A DNA stretch of 53,413 nt from Pseudobdellovibrionaceae bacterium (GTDB taxonomy: Bacteria; Bdellovibrionota; Bdellovibrionia; Bdellovibrionales; Bdellovibrionaceae): contig CANFQX010000020.1 of the NCBI GenBank assembly GCA_947449255.1, positions 1 to 53,413 on the forward strand, given 5' to 3'. Position numbers and translations under genes: made by a program. Below the pieces are notes generated by a model. That model was not told the DNA's origin, searched no databases, and was given only the letters and a program-made list of their open reading frames with translations. Below are positions 33,381 through 42,925 of this stretch, in pieces. Positions within the stretch are counted from its first letter, which is position 1. Every line of letters starts with the position of its first letter.

Positions 33381-34088
33381 TTATTTGCTTTTATCTCTTT
33401 TAATTTCTTTTACGCGTGTTTCTTTGATTGTTTTTCCGTCTTCATACCTTATTTCAGAAACAACAATTTCACCCTCACGAATCGCTAAAATGGACCCATT
33501 ATTTCGACCAATCTTAGAATTCTTATAAACTGTAAACAGATCGTTTTTTGGGGTCCTGATCATGGCCCTTGGTTTATTGATGTCCCATAAAATTCCTACA
33601 ATCTGAAGCTGATCAATTTCAAACTCTTCCAAGGGCTCCAGTTTCGCAGGTATTCCTGCATTGAGTGGAGTTTTTGCCCCAAAAGGCTTAAATGGGTCAC
33701 GCTTCCCGGTAGGATCAAAAAAATATTGATCCTGAGCTAACAATGTGACTGCTTCCGATTTACTTTCCTTTTTTATTTTAGGCTCTTTATTTTCAGGTTC
33801 AGGAATTTTTTGTCCAGCCGGAGGCTGCGCTGGTAGATCTGCTGGTGGCAAAACTGGTGGTTGATTCGGGGGCTGTTGCACAGAAACATCAGCATTGTCA
33901 TTTGTCACCTCTGGCGGAGGGGCCGGAATGTTCTCATGATCTTTGGATTTTTCGAGCTGAGAGCCAGTTTCTTGAGGCGGCACTTGAGAATGAGCTGGCG
34001 CCATAAACTTCATACTAGTGAAAAAAGCCATCCAAAGACCTAAAGATGCCACTAAAATGTAAGAGAATATCCATCTTAGAGACCTCAC
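33381..34088 (-). CDS. pilP: Type IV pilus assembly protein PilP
   Basis: 235 aa. An N-terminal membrane segment (IFSYILVASLGLWMAFFTSM) is followed by a Pro/Gln/Lys-rich linker of ~90 residues and the PilP beta-domain from about residue 120 (YFFDPTGKRDPFKPFG, then FEIDQLQIVGILWDINKPRA). PilP joins the PilN/PilO inner-membrane complex to PilQ in the periplasm. Unlike many PilP it has no lipobox cysteine. The start is GTG (34088) with GGAG five bases upstream; its codon overlaps the pilO stop as GTGA, so translation is coupled. Confidence 0.93.
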   Translation of the reverse strand: MRSLRWIFSYILVASLGLWMAFFTSMKFMAPAHSQVPPQETGSQLEKSKDHENIPAPPPEVTNDNADVSVQQPPNQPPVLPPADLPAQPPAGQKIPEPENKEPKIKKESKSEAVTLLAQDQYFFDPTGKRDPFKPFGAKTPLNAGIPAKLEPLEEFEIDQLQIVGILWDINKPRAMIRTPKNDLFTVYKNSKIGRNNGSILAIREGEIVVSEIRYEDGKTIKETRVKEIKRDKSK

Positions 34089-34678
34089 AGTTTCTTCTCC
34101 ACTTTTGGTTTCTCTGGGGAAATTTTATACCCTATGACAATGCCATCAAATTTCAACTTTCCGCGAACCTTGCCGTCGGCATAATCAGATTCTATGACAA
34201 TATCTCGAACTCTGGACATTCGCTCTGCCGATGAAACTAAAAAGACAAATTGAGCTAACTCTGCAAAAGAGCCTTCCATATTTACAGACACAGGAACTTC
34301 GTCATAAATTTCTTTTTTTTCAATTTCTCCTGGTCTTTTTGTTTTTATGCTCACACCTGAGCTGCGACCAAAATCATCAATAGCTTTATTTATATCAATT
34401 GAGCCCAATACACTCGGAAGTCGACGAGAAATCTCTTGGTATTGGCTGCTTAGTCGGCCAATTTTTTCTTGCATTTCATGCACTTCCTTTAAAGACGCAT
34501 CCGTCTCTTTCCGTTTTCCTTCTTCAACTTGAAGTTGACCGTTCATTTGCATAATTTGAGCCTCGACGGCTGAACCATTATCAAACGGTCCAAGATAGTA
34601 GGCTAAAGCCAAAGCTCCACTAATGATGAGTGTTTTTTGAAAATCAATACCTGCTAAGAGTTCAAACAATTTTTTCAT
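34085..34678 (-). CDS. pilO: Type IV pilus assembly protein PilO
   Basis: 197 aa: one N-terminal transmembrane helix (TLIISGALALAYYLGPF), a coiled coil near residues 45-85 (AQIMQMNGQLQVEEGKRKET), and the PilO ferredoxin-like periplasmic domain (YDEVPVSVNMEGSFAELAQF). It pairs with PilN in the inner-membrane platform. The start is 34678, where AGAGGGG lies six bases upstream and the ATG overlaps the pilN stop as ATGA; the frame opens at 34699 without support. Confidence 0.94.
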   Translation of the reverse strand: MKKLFELLAGIDFQKTLIISGALALAYYLGPFDNGSAVEAQIMQMNGQLQVEEGKRKETDASLKEVHEMQEKIGRLSSQYQEISRRLPSVLGSIDINKAIDDFGRSSGVSIKTKRPGEIEKKEIYDEVPVSVNMEGSFAELAQFVFLVSSAERMSRVRDIVIESDYADGKVRGKLKFDGIVIGYKISPEKPKVEKKL

Positions 34679-35289
34679 TGCTGCCCCTCTAACGAACAAC
34701 TGATTTCAAAGTTTTTATAACTTGTGCCTGAAGAGATCACTTCACTTGAAGTGATCAAATTAACATCAACCAAGAATGCACTTTTTGTGAGGGACTCCAT
34801 AAACTTTGAAACCTCAAAGTCACTGAGGGCTGTTCCCTCTAATATCAATTTCTGTTGACCAATTTTAACTTTTCGTAGCCAGGCCTTTTCAGGTATGACT
34901 TGCTGAAGCAGTTCAAGCACGCGAATTTCTTTATAACGGTCTTTTGATAGTTTATTAAGAACCACGATTCTTGATTCAATGAGACTTTCATCTTCTTTGA
35001 ATTTTTTAATCTCCGCGACGGATGCACTTTGTTTTTTATTATAGTCGACGAGTTTGTTATAGTCTTGAGTTTTCGCAGCCAGCTCGTCTCGTTTCTGGGG
35101 AACTACCAATTCCCCATACGTCCAAATCAAGACTATAGGTACTAAAAAGATTACGATTCTTTTGGCGGCATCTTTGCGAACTTCATCGTCTGATATAAAC
35201 TCATCTGATTCAGATATTGACCCAAGGGATGATCCCCTTAAACTGGTCGTTTTTTGGGGCCCGTTTGAAACCAGATTGATCTTAATCAT
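34675..35289 (-). CDS. pilN: Type IV pilus assembly protein PilN
   Basis: 204 aa. The N-terminus MIKINLVSNGPQK keeps the conserved PilN motif (INL) that binds PilM in the cytosol. One transmembrane helix (IVIFLVPIVLIWTYGELVV) precedes a coiled coil and a ferredoxin-like domain (KVGVKIGQQKL region, VLELLQQVIPEKAWLRKVKI). The ATG at 35289 overlaps the pilM stop as ATGA; a TTG two codons upstream is less likely. Confidence 0.93.
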   Translation of the reverse strand: MIKINLVSNGPQKTTSLRGSSLGSISESDEFISDDEVRKDAAKRIVIFLVPIVLIWTYGELVVPQKRDELAAKTQDYNKLVDYNKKQSASVAEIKKFKEDESLIESRIVVLNKLSKDRYKEIRVLELLQQVIPEKAWLRKVKIGQQKLILEGTALSDFEVSKFMESLTKSAFLVDVNLITSSEVISSGTSYKNFEISCSLEGQQ

Positions 35290-36341
35290 TTGCAATCACC
35301 GATCTCACGAATTGCCAATCCCAGAGCAACTGCTGCAAATGAACCGATTTGATGTAAGTATTCAGGAGAAAATTTCTTAGGATTTGCTTTGACTTTAAGG
35401 AATGGATCAAAGACTTGCATTTTAACACCGGTGATGCGCGTGACTGTCTCCATAAGCCCAGATGTTGTTGAGCTTCCGCCAGAGTAATAGCAACGCTGTA
35501 AAGTGAGTCCATTTGTCGTTGCACTCAAAAAATCAAAACTATTACGAATCTCCTCAGCAATAAACTCATTTGTTGCGCTTATCACAGAGTGGACATCATC
35601 AGGCACTTCTTGTCCTGAAACGGCACTGAGCTTCAGTGCTTCTGCCTCAGAAGTCGAGATTCCCATGACTTTGTGAATCTCATTGGTATAGTTCGCCCCG
35701 CCTACGGGAATATCACGGCAGAAAATGACTTCGCCATTATGTATGACAACAAAATTAGCGACGGTCGAGCCAAAGTTCAAAACACCAATCGACTCACCCC
35801 TAAATTTGCCATAGTTGTATTCAAAGGCATTAGCCAGAGCAAAACCACTGACATCAAGAATATTTAGATTTAGCCCAGCAGCTTCGACGGTTTGACTGTA
35901 TTGGCTGACAATTTCATTTTGAGCAGCCACAAGTAAAATATCCATTGTATCGATTGAACTTTCGCCATTCAAAATCATATGTGAGAGGCTCATATTATTA
36001 ATATCAAAGGGAATGTATTGCTCAGCCTCAAACCGAATTTGATCTTGCACTAGCTTTTTATCCATCTTTGGAATTGTAATTTTTTTAACAATAACAGCAG
36101 TTCCCCAGATTGCGGTGGCTGCATTTTTCCTGTTGGATGAAATTTCTGAAACTAAACTTTGAATAGCCCTACCCAAGGCGTAGGTGTCGGAAATTTCCCC
36201 CGCGCCTGTGCAGTTTGGAGGTGTCGGTGCAATACCAAAGGACAACAACTGGACTCCACTTCGAGATACGTCCACTTCTGCAATCTTAATGGAACTAGTT
36301 CCAATATCGAGCCCTATGACTTTCTTCGACTTAAAAAACAT
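35286..36341 (-). CDS. pilM: Type IV pilus assembly protein PilM
   Basis: 351-aa cytosolic actin-like ATPase that holds the PilN N-terminus in the pilus machine. Visible are the actin-fold phosphate loop (VIGLDIGTSSIKIAEVDV near residue 8), a second phosphate motif (SIGVLNFGSTVANFVVIHNG near 185), and the adenosine-side motif (CYYSGGSSTTSGLMETV near 290). It is the first gene of pilMNOPQ; 165 bases without a gene separate it from pilD, and its promoter must lie there. GGGGAAG stands upstream of the ATG. Confidence 0.95.
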   Translation of the reverse strand: MFFKSKKVIGLDIGTSSIKIAEVDVSRSGVQLLSFGIAPTPPNCTGAGEISDTYALGRAIQSLVSEISSNRKNAATAIWGTAVIVKKITIPKMDKKLVQDQIRFEAEQYIPFDINNMSLSHMILNGESSIDTMDILLVAAQNEIVSQYSQTVEAAGLNLNILDVSGFALANAFEYNYGKFRGESIGVLNFGSTVANFVVIHNGEVIFCRDIPVGGANYTNEIHKVMGISTSEAEALKLSAVSGQEVPDDVHSVISATNEFIAEEIRNSFDFLSATTNGLTLQRCYYSGGSSTTSGLMETVTRITGVKMQVFDPFLKVKANPKKFSPEYLHQIGSFAAVALGLAIREIGDCK

Positions 36342-36506
36342 GTATTAGCGCTTCCCCAGTTAATGACTATGGCATTTTCAATTTATTCCATAATTTCAGT
36401 TAAAATTTTTGGTTCTAACATATTAAAATTATTTATGGTCTGTATGTGAATGTCAAACAGGGGTCTAGTTGAAAAAGTAAAGACTAAAAAACTTGGCTAC
36501 GAAATT

Positions 36507-37298
36507 TTAATTCAATCCTGGCATAAAAATATCTAAATACCAAAATGCAATGGTTTGGCCACCAAATAAATAAATCACAGCCCCCAGAGCTAAATAAGGT
36601 CCAAATGGAATCACAGTCTTTAAACCTGCATTTTGTTTTCTGGCAGCGATCAGACCAATAACACTTCCAATAATGGCAGAGGACATGATCACAAATGGAA
36701 TAGCTTTCCATCCTAAAATCGCACCAATCCATGCCAAAAGCTTAATATCACCACCACCCATGCCCTCCCGTTTAGTCATGAGGTAATAGACATAGGCAAC
36801 CCCCCACAAGAATCCTCCACCCATTAAAACGCCGTAGACTGCATCCATAAATTCACGTTGTGGATTTAAAGCAGCCCCGATCAGTCCGATGACAATTCCT
36901 GAAAGTGTCAATTCATCTGGCAAGATCATATGATCGAAATCTATAAAAGTGCAGACCAACAATCCAAAAACAAAAATTAAATATTCAAGAAGTGACCAGG
37001 TAAATCCCGCATAGTGATAACTCAAAGCAAAAAGCAAACCCAAAAGGCACTCAACAAGCGGATAGCGAAAAGAATACTTTGCATGGCAATGACGACATTT
37101 ACCGCGCAGAAAAAACCAGGCAAAAATAGGAATGTTGTCATACCACTTGACTGGCTTGTTGCAGTTTTGACAGTGACTTCCTGGGCTGACTATACTTTTC
37201 CCCTGAGGAAGTCGGTAAATAACTACATTGGCAAAACTTCCAAAAATGGACCCAAAAATAAAGAAAAAAACATAATAAGCAGCATCCAGATTATACAA
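36507..37298 (-). CDS. pilD: Prepilin peptidase / N-methyltransferase PilD
   Basis: 263-aa integral membrane aspartyl protease that cleaves and methylates type IV prepilins. Near residues 37-75 are the two CxxC zinc pairs (GSHCQNCNKPVKW and RGKCRHCHAKYSFRYPLVE). The catalytic aspartates are in CTFIDFDHMILPDELT near 115 and GMGGGDIKLLAWIGAILG near 178. About seven further transmembrane helices. The start is TTG (37298) with AGGAG eight bases upstream, overlapping the end of the ABC permease gene by eight bases. So pilD is translationally coupled to the ABC exporter. Confidence 0.95.
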   Translation of the reverse strand: MYNLDAAYYVFFFIFGSIFGSFANVVIYRLPQGKSIVSPGSHCQNCNKPVKWYDNIPIFAWFFLRGKCRHCHAKYSFRYPLVECLLGLLFALSYHYAGFTWSLLEYLIFVFGLLVCTFIDFDHMILPDELTLSGIVIGLIGAALNPQREFMDAVYGVLMGGGFLWGVAYVYYLMTKREGMGGGDIKLLAWIGAILGWKAIPFVIMSSAIIGSVIGLIAARKQNAGLKTVIPFGPYLALGAVIYLFGGQTIAFWYLDIFMPGLN

Positions 37299-38061
37299 TG
37301 TCTTTTCTCCTAAAAAAGAAGTTAGTCAAAAGGATATAGATCAAAAACCATCCCAGCATGTGACCTAACATCCAAATCATATTTTCCCGAGGAATACCCT
37401 TTTCTAAAAAATATCCCGATTTCCAATTAGAACGGTATAAATTTGGAATCAGCCAATGCAGTCCCTTTGCCAAATTGATAAATAAAGCATCTTTGCTTTT
37501 TTCAGCAAAAAACATCAAATCAGGCAACCACTGCCCTAACAGATAAATAACAAAGCCCGAAGACAAAGCCAGGACTGGACGAACGACCAGACTGATCCAA
37601 ATGACTAGAGCCAGAATCACTGCACTTTCAAAAAGAAGACTTAAACAAATTTCAATAAAAGTGAGTGTACCTCCGGGCTGAGTCCACATCCCTAGCAACA
37701 ACCATAACAACACACCTAAGGTCGTCCCTAAAAGCATATTAAGTGATAGTACACCAAAAAGCTTTCCCAAGATAAACTGATCACGACTGACTGGACGAGA
37801 TAGAATTAACAGACAGGTCTGTTTTTCAATTTCCTTCGATAATAAATAAGCCCCAGAAAAAAGGGAAATTCCCAATAAAGCAAATTCAATTCCCAAAAAT
37901 CCAAAATCAGCCAGGATCTTTCTTTGTTCATCAAAGGACAGTGCACCCAAAAGAAAGCTTAATGCAAAAAGAATAACTGCTATAAAAATAGCCACGAAAA
38001 AAATCTTTTCTCGCAGCATTTCTCTTAAGGTTGTTTTCGCAATGAAAAAAACTTTATTCAC
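37291..38061 (-). CDS. ABC transporter permease (ABC-2 type)
   Basis: 256 aa with about six transmembrane helices (e.g. IFFVAIFIAVILFALSFLLG near residue 21 and FGVLSLNMLLGTTLGVLL near 105). The cytosolic segment KEIEKQTCLLILSRPVSRDQ near 75 is the hallmark of ABC-2/NosY-GldF-type permeases. The start is GTG (38061) with AAGGAG upstream, overlapping the ATPase stop by eight bases. It works with the preceding ATPase as an exporter; substrate unknown. Coupling to pilD suggests a shared transcript, not necessarily a shared function. Confidence 0.9.
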   Translation of the reverse strand: MNKVFFIAKTTLREMLREKIFFVAIFIAVILFALSFLLGALSFDEQRKILADFGFLGIEFALLGISLFSGAYLLSKEIEKQTCLLILSRPVSRDQFILGKLFGVLSLNMLLGTTLGVLLWLLLGMWTQPGGTLTFIEICLSLLFESAVILALVIWISLVVRPVLALSSGFVIYLLGQWLPDLMFFAEKSKDALFINLAKGLHWLIPNLYRSNWKSGYFLEKGIPRENMIWMLGHMLGWFLIYILLTNFFFRRKDIV

Positions 38062-38803
38062 GAGAGTTCTCCTTGTTTTTTAAAACTTGGAAGGCTTTTT
38101 CAAAACTTTGATACTCCGACATAAAGGAAGGAAGATTTCCTTCGTAAATAATTTGGCCCTTATTTATGACGACCAATTGCGAACAAAGCTCTTCCATGTC
38201 TTGCAAAAGATGGCTACTAAAAAACAAGGTCACTCCGCGCTTTTGCTCTTCCTTTAAGATATCTTTAACCATGGCTCGACCATCTGGATCCAAGCCTGAC
38301 ATGGGTTCGTCTAAAATCAATAAATCTGGACGAGTTAAAATAGCTTGGGCGATTCCTACTCTTTGGAGCATTCCCTTTGAGTAGGTTCTGAGCCTGCGAC
38401 CTTTGGCTTCCACCAGATCCACTTTACGAAAGGCCTCTTGAGACCTCTCTATAAAATCTGGGGTTGTCGATCCAAAACATAAATTCCAATGGAGTTTGAG
38501 AAATTCTTCACCCGTCAGAAATTCGTAAAGATAAGGTCGTTCAGGAAGGTAGCCAATTCGAGTTTTTGATTGGTTGTCCAAAGATTTCCCAAAGAAATGA
38601 ATGTCGCCGTTGTCTGGATGAATGAAATCAAAAAGGCATTTAATTGTTGTGGTCTTACCAGCTCCATTGCTGCCGACAAAGCCTGTTGTTTGTCCGGTGA
38701 GAAGGGAAAAACTGATGTTTTTTAGGACATGCCGGTCTTTTTCAAAAAGTCCCCCGACAAAAGTCTTGTTCACTTGATTTACTTTTAATACAAATTCATT
38801 CAT
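38054..38803 (-). CDS. ABC transporter ATP-binding protein
   Basis: 249-aa ABC ATPase: Walker A GFVGSNGAGKTTTIKCLFDF near residue 42, Q-loop at RIGYLPERPYLYEFLTGEEF near 82, signature YSKGMLQRVGIAQAI near 140, Walker B LLILDEPMSGLDPDG near 159, and the H-loop SSHLLQDMEELC near 197. These match the ABC-2 (drug/lipid/gliding type) subfamily with a separate permease. It is the first gene of the exporter-pilD unit; its promoter must lie in the 38804-38910 stretch, after the carB terminator. Confidence 0.95.
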   Translation of the reverse strand: MNEFVLKVNQVNKTFVGGLFEKDRHVLKNISFSLLTGQTTGFVGSNGAGKTTTIKCLFDFIHPDNGDIHFFGKSLDNQSKTRIGYLPERPYLYEFLTGEEFLKLHWNLCFGSTTPDFIERSQEAFRKVDLVEAKGRRLRTYSKGMLQRVGIAQAILTRPDLLILDEPMSGLDPDGRAMVKDILKEEQKRGVTLFFSSHLLQDMEELCSQLVVINKGQIIYEGNLPSFMSEYQSFEKAFQVLKNKENSRE

Positions 38804-38910
38804 TTTGCATTATGGATTCAGCTTAACTCTTAAGGCTTTCACCATCTCCCTCACAGGATGATACTGTCTATTTGTTGCAGGCATCAAGTTCTGTGTTTTT
38901 AAAATCTCAG

Positions 38911-38945
38911 AAAAATAAGATGTCGCCAAGGCTTGCGACATCTTA
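38911..38945 (-). terminator. Intrinsic terminator of the pyrimidine operon
   Basis: TAAGATGTCGC (38916-38926) pairs with GCGACATCTTA (38935-38945) around an 8-base loop. On the minus strand TTTTT follows the stem. It lies about 70 bases after the carB stop codon and before the exporter gene. Confidence 0.88.
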
Positions 38946-39017
38946 GGGTTGAAATCAAAAATAAAGCTTTAAAGAAAGCCAAAACACCTAAGGATGTCCT
39001 TAAGTATTTTCTTTGAT

Positions 39018-42000
39018 TCAAAAGGCTTCCATGGACGGCAAAGCCTCAACATTGGAAGTGCCACTTCTGACATTTTTTAGAGCTAGCACAAAGGCCTCTG
39101 CCGCGTCACTTTCTGTCAAGCACGGAATGTTATAATCTATGCAGGCACGGCGAATATCAAAGCTGGCCTCAATGGCACGACGACCTGAAGTCGTGTTGAC
39201 AACAAAGGCCACTTCTCCAGAGTTGATTTTATCGACACAATGGGGACGACCTTCATCAACTTTTTTAAGGGATAAGCAGTTTATACCTTTTTCATTAAAG
39301 AAATGTGCCGTGCCCGTTGTGGCAGAAACACCATAACCCATGCGCTGCAATTCACGAGCTAAAGGAACCATCATTTGCTTGTCTTGATCACGAAGCGAAA
39401 AAAAGACTTGTCCATTCATCGGCAAACGTATGTTGCAGGAAATAAAGGCTTTGGCTAAGGCTTCAGAATAATCTTTACCTCGCCCCATACTTTCCCCTGT
39501 GGATTTCATTTCAGGGCCTAAAATGGAGTCCGCTTCAGGGAATTTTTTAAATGGAAAGACAACCCCTTTTACAGAAACTGATTTGGTGCTTCTCCAATTC
39601 ATTTTTTCTAAGTTCAATTCTGATTTCTTTTTGCCGAGCATTGCGGCCACGCCCAGATCAATCAGTGGAATGCCAGTGGCTTTGGCGACAAAGGGAACCG
39701 ATCTTGAACTTCGCGGATTGGCTTCAAGCATAAAAACTTTTTCATCAATCACTGCCAATTGAAGATTCAAATGACCAATAACTCCAATTCGGTGAGCTAA
39801 TTTAATACTGAGTTCTTCGATCATCCGACAGGTTTCAGCTTTTAATCGTTGTGGAGGCAAAACCCCCATCGAATCCCCAGAATGAACACCAGCCGCTTCA
39901 ATATGCTCAACGATTCCACCAATCACGGTCCAATCTTCTCCGCGCACAAGATCCACATCGACCTCAAGGGCACCACCTAAAAATTGATCCATCAAACATG
40001 GTTTTTCGGAGTGGATAAATTCATGGTGTCTCTGAAAATAAGAAGTCAGTTCTTCGTGGTTTTCAACAACCTCCATGCGTCTTCCACCAAGTACATAACT
40101 TGGTCGACAAATCATGGGATATCCCACTTTGGATTCATTGACTAAAGCATCCTCTAAAGAAGCCGCCATGGCCGAATTTGGAATAGCAAACTGCAGTTCC
40201 TGACAGATCTTCGTGAACAATCCACGATCTTCTGCAAGATCAATGGTATTCAGAGAAGATCCTAAAAGCTTATAGCCCGCTTTCACAAGCGCTGGAGCAT
40301 TGTTGATGGGAGTCTGACCGCCCAACTGAGCAACAAAACCTCGTGGCTTAACAAAACGCATGACTTCAATCATGCTTTCTGAAGTGAGAGGCTCAAAGAA
40401 TAAGATGTCAGAAGTGTCATAATCAGTCGATACAGTTTCTGGATTGGAGTTGATCATGGCCACTTTGACTTTATTTTTTTGAAAAGCCTTCACTCCACGA
40501 ACACAACCATAGTCAAACTCTATGCCCTGGCCAATTCGATTTGGGCCACTACCAATAATGACGACAGACTCTTGCACATCAACTTTTGAGGAAAGCTTAG
40601 ACCAATAGGTCGAATAAAAGTAGGGCGTTGAAGATTCAAATTCACCGGCACAAGTGTCCACTTGAAGATAGGCGGGAAATAAATTTATGGCTTCGCGAAG
40701 CTCTCGAATTTGAATTTCAGTCTTTCCAACCAGAAATCCAAGGCGGGCATCAGTAAAGCCTTTTCTCTTCGCCTTTAGCATCAAATCTTGAAGTTCACCT
40801 GAAGTGGCTGCATGTACTGCAAATTCATGCTTGAATTTATTTTCAAATTTAATCAAGCCTTCAATTTGTTCCAGGAAAAAGGGATTGATCGCTGTTAAAG
40901 TCTCGACATCAGCAACAGTCTTACCTTCTCGGAAGGCCTGAAAAAGATGATAAATACGGTGGCTGTTTGGATAGGAAACTTTACCTATTTCCAATTCCAC
41001 TTCAGGAATGGCCTGAGGATCTTTTTCAAGGCTAGCCATAGCCTTCATGAGCGATTCCTGCAAGGTGCGACCAATTCCCATCACTTCACCGACACTCTTC
41101 ATTTGAGTGGTCAGTGAATCTTTTGCACCTTGAAATTTTTCAAAAGCAAATCTTGGAATTTTTGTCACAATATAATCTAATGCTGGCTCATAGCAGGAAG
41201 GTGTGACCTTCGTGATGTCATTCGTAATTTCTTCAAGACTGTAGCCCAAACACAAAAGGGCTGCTATTTTTGCAATAGGAAATCCAGTGGCTTTACTAGC
41301 TAAGGCAGAGGATCGGCTGACTCGTGGATTCATCTCAATAACAACTCGTTCTCGAGTCGTTGGATGAACTGCAAACTGAATGTTTGCCCCTCCGGTTTGA
41401 ATGCCTACTTCATTAATAATCTTGCAGGCTTCATCGCGCATCGCTTGATATTCACGATCACTCAGAGTTTGTTGTGGGGCCACTGTGATGCTGTCCCCTG
41501 TATGAACGCCGCAAGGATCAATATTTTCTATATTACAGACGACAACAAAGGTTCCTTTGTAGTCGCGCATGACTTCAAGTTCGAACTCTTTCCAGCCAAG
41601 GATGCTTTCTTCTACGAGCACTTCAGAGGTGGGGCTTTCTTGTAAAGCGCCAATCAGCATCTTTTTATACTCTTCAGGAGAGTAGGCAATACCGCCACCG
41701 CCCCCACCCAAAGTGTAATTGGGCCTCAAAATCATCGGATAGCCAAGTTCGTCAGCAACCTTAAGTCCATGTTCAAAAGTTCGGACCATGTGACTTTTTG
41801 GATAGCCTGCGCCGATTTTATCTAAAAGGCCGCGGAAAATTTCGCGATCTTCGCCAGCCTTAATCACATCTGGAGTGGCACCCAAAAGACGAACGTTGTA
41901 TTTTTGCAAAATGCCTTTGGCATAAAGATCGAGAGCCAGATTTAAAGCCGTCTGACCTCCCAAGGTTGGAATAACGGCATCAGGTCTTTCTTTTTCAATA

Positions 42001-42242
42001 ATTTTTTCAAGATAATCGACTTTGAGGGGCTCTACATAAACCCTTGTTGCAACTTCGGGATCAGTCATAATTGTTGCTGGATTGGAGTTAACGAGGATCA
42101 CTTCCAAACCTTCATTCATCAAAGCCTTACAAGCTTGAGTCCCTGAGTAATCAAACTCACAGGCTTGCCCAATCACGATAGGACCAGAGCCAATAATTAA
42201 AACCTTTTTCAAACTAGCTCTTACGCTATTGGCCTGATTCAC
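39018..42242 (-). CDS. carB: Carbamoyl-phosphate synthase large subunit
   Basis: 1074 aa, the normal CarB length. Two homologous ATP-grasp synthetase halves are seen: the first with [20 protein letters not shown] near residue 13 and the Gly-rich loop [12 protein letters not shown] near 175; the second with [20 protein letters not shown] near 562. The oligomerisation region lies between them and the MGS-like allosteric domain follows near 940 ([19 protein letters not shown]). It makes carbamoyl phosphate for pyrimidines and arginine. The start is GTG with GAGGAGG upstream. Preceded by an unknown gene rather than directly by carA. Confidence 0.98.
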   Translation of the reverse strand: MNQANSVRASLKKVLIIGSGPIVIGQACEFDYSGTQACKALMNEGLEVILVNSNPATIMTDPEVATRVYVEPLKVDYLEKIIEKERPDAVIPTLGGQTALNLALDLYAKGILQKYNVRLLGATPDVIKAGEDREIFRGLLDKIGAGYPKSHMVRTFEHGLKVADELGYPMILRPNYTLGGGGGGIAYSPEEYKKMLIGALQESPTSEVLVEESILGWKEFELEVMRDYKGTFVVVCNIENIDPCGVHTGDSITVAPQQTLSDREYQAMRDEACKIINEVGIQTGGANIQFAVHPTTRERVVIEMNPRVSRSSALASKATGFPIAKIAALLCLGYSLEEITNDITKVTPSCYEPALDYIVTKIPRFAFEKFQGAKDSLTTQMKSVGEVMGIGRTLQESLMKAMASLEKDPQAIPEVELEIGKVSYPNSHRIYHLFQAFREGKTVADVETLTAINPFFLEQIEGLIKFENKFKHEFAVHAATSGELQDLMLKAKRKGFTDARLGFLVGKTEIQIRELREAINLFPAYLQVDTCAGEFESSTPYFYSTYWSKLSSKVDVQESVVIIGSGPNRIGQGIEFDYGCVRGVKAFQKNKVKVAMINSNPETVSTDYDTSDILFFEPLTSESMIEVMRFVKPRGFVAQLGGQTPINNAPALVKAGYKLLGSSLNTIDLAEDRGLFTKICQELQFAIPNSAMAASLEDALVNESKVGYPMICRPSYVLGGRRMEVVENHEELTSYFQRHHEFIHSEKPCLMDQFLGGALEVDVDLVRGEDWTVIGGIVEHIEAAGVHSGDSMGVLPPQRLKAETCRMIEELSIKLAHRIGVIGHLNLQLAVIDEKVFMLEANPRSSRSVPFVAKATGIPLIDLGVAAMLGKKKSELNLEKMNWRSTKSVSVKGVVFPFKKFPEADSILGPEMKSTGESMGRGKDYSEALAKAFISCNIRLPMNGQVFFSLRDQDKQMMVPLARELQRMGYGVSATTGTAHFFNEKGINCLSLKKVDEGRPHCVDKINSGEVAFVVNTTSGRRAIEASFDIRRACIDYNIPCLTESDAAEAFVLALKNVRSGTSNVEALPSMEAF

Positions 42243-42277
42243 TGAATCCTCCTCAAGGGCAGCGACTGCCCTGATTA

Positions 42278-42925
42278 CTAAATACCCAACTTGCCTTGAT
42301 TGGCGTAGATCAATTCTGGTTTTACGTGCTTATATTGTTCAAATTTATATCTCATCTTAATGAGCCTTAACATCATCAAATCCAGATCTAAATCTGAGTC
42401 CTTGCGATGAGTTTTAATTTCACTCAATATAAATTTCTTAGCACTCTCAGGATGAAAGCAAAAACCTCTTGTAAAGACATAGGAATCTAAATGAGGAATC
42501 AGGCGCACCTCAAAAATCTCATTGGGATTGAAACCAAACAAATAAGGTGACGCCTTCACAATAAGTTTTTTATTGGCAATCAGATCCTTGATATAAATAT
42601 CACCATTTTTAATTTTGATAACTTCAAACAATGAATGCCGATGTTTCTTTAAAATCTCAATAATTCTGAGCTCGTCTTCGGTGAATCGCAATTCACGAAC
42701 TAAATGGCAGGCTTCCAAGGGCGTTTCCTTGAAGCCTACTAAATCTCGAGTAAAGAAATACCAATCATAGAATTGTGCCATTCTGGATTCGTAATGTTCT
42801 GATTGCTCATCAAAAACTCCGGCGTTCTCAAAAAATTCTTTTTTTGCGAGGGCCAATTCGTTTTTAAAATCATCTCCGACGAAATGATTCAAAATTTTTT
42901 CTATCACTTTTTCATATTCGTTCAT
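42278..42925 (-). CDS. Conserved-looking hypothetical protein between carA and carB
   Basis: 215 aa, soluble and highly charged, with no signal or membrane segment. It looks like an alpha/beta protein: helical N-terminal half ([36 protein letters not shown]), then strands ([40 protein letters not shown]), then a C-terminal helix ([20 protein letters not shown]). No motif or family recognised. Its ATG overlaps the carA stop as ATGA, and carB follows after 35 bases, so its protein is made with the two CPSase subunits. An accessory or regulatory role in carbamoyl-phosphate synthesis is inferred from position only. Confidence 0.8.
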   Translation of the reverse strand: MNEYEKVIEKILNHFVGDDFKNELALAKKEFFENAGVFDEQSEHYESRMAQFYDWYFFTRDLVGFKETPLEACHLVRELRFTEDELRIIEILKKHRHSLFEVIKIKNGDIYIKDLIANKKLIVKASPYLFGFNPNEIFEVRLIPHLDSYVFTRGFCFHPESAKKFILSEIKTHRKDSDLDLDLMMLRLIKMRYKFEQYKHVKPELIYANQGKLGI

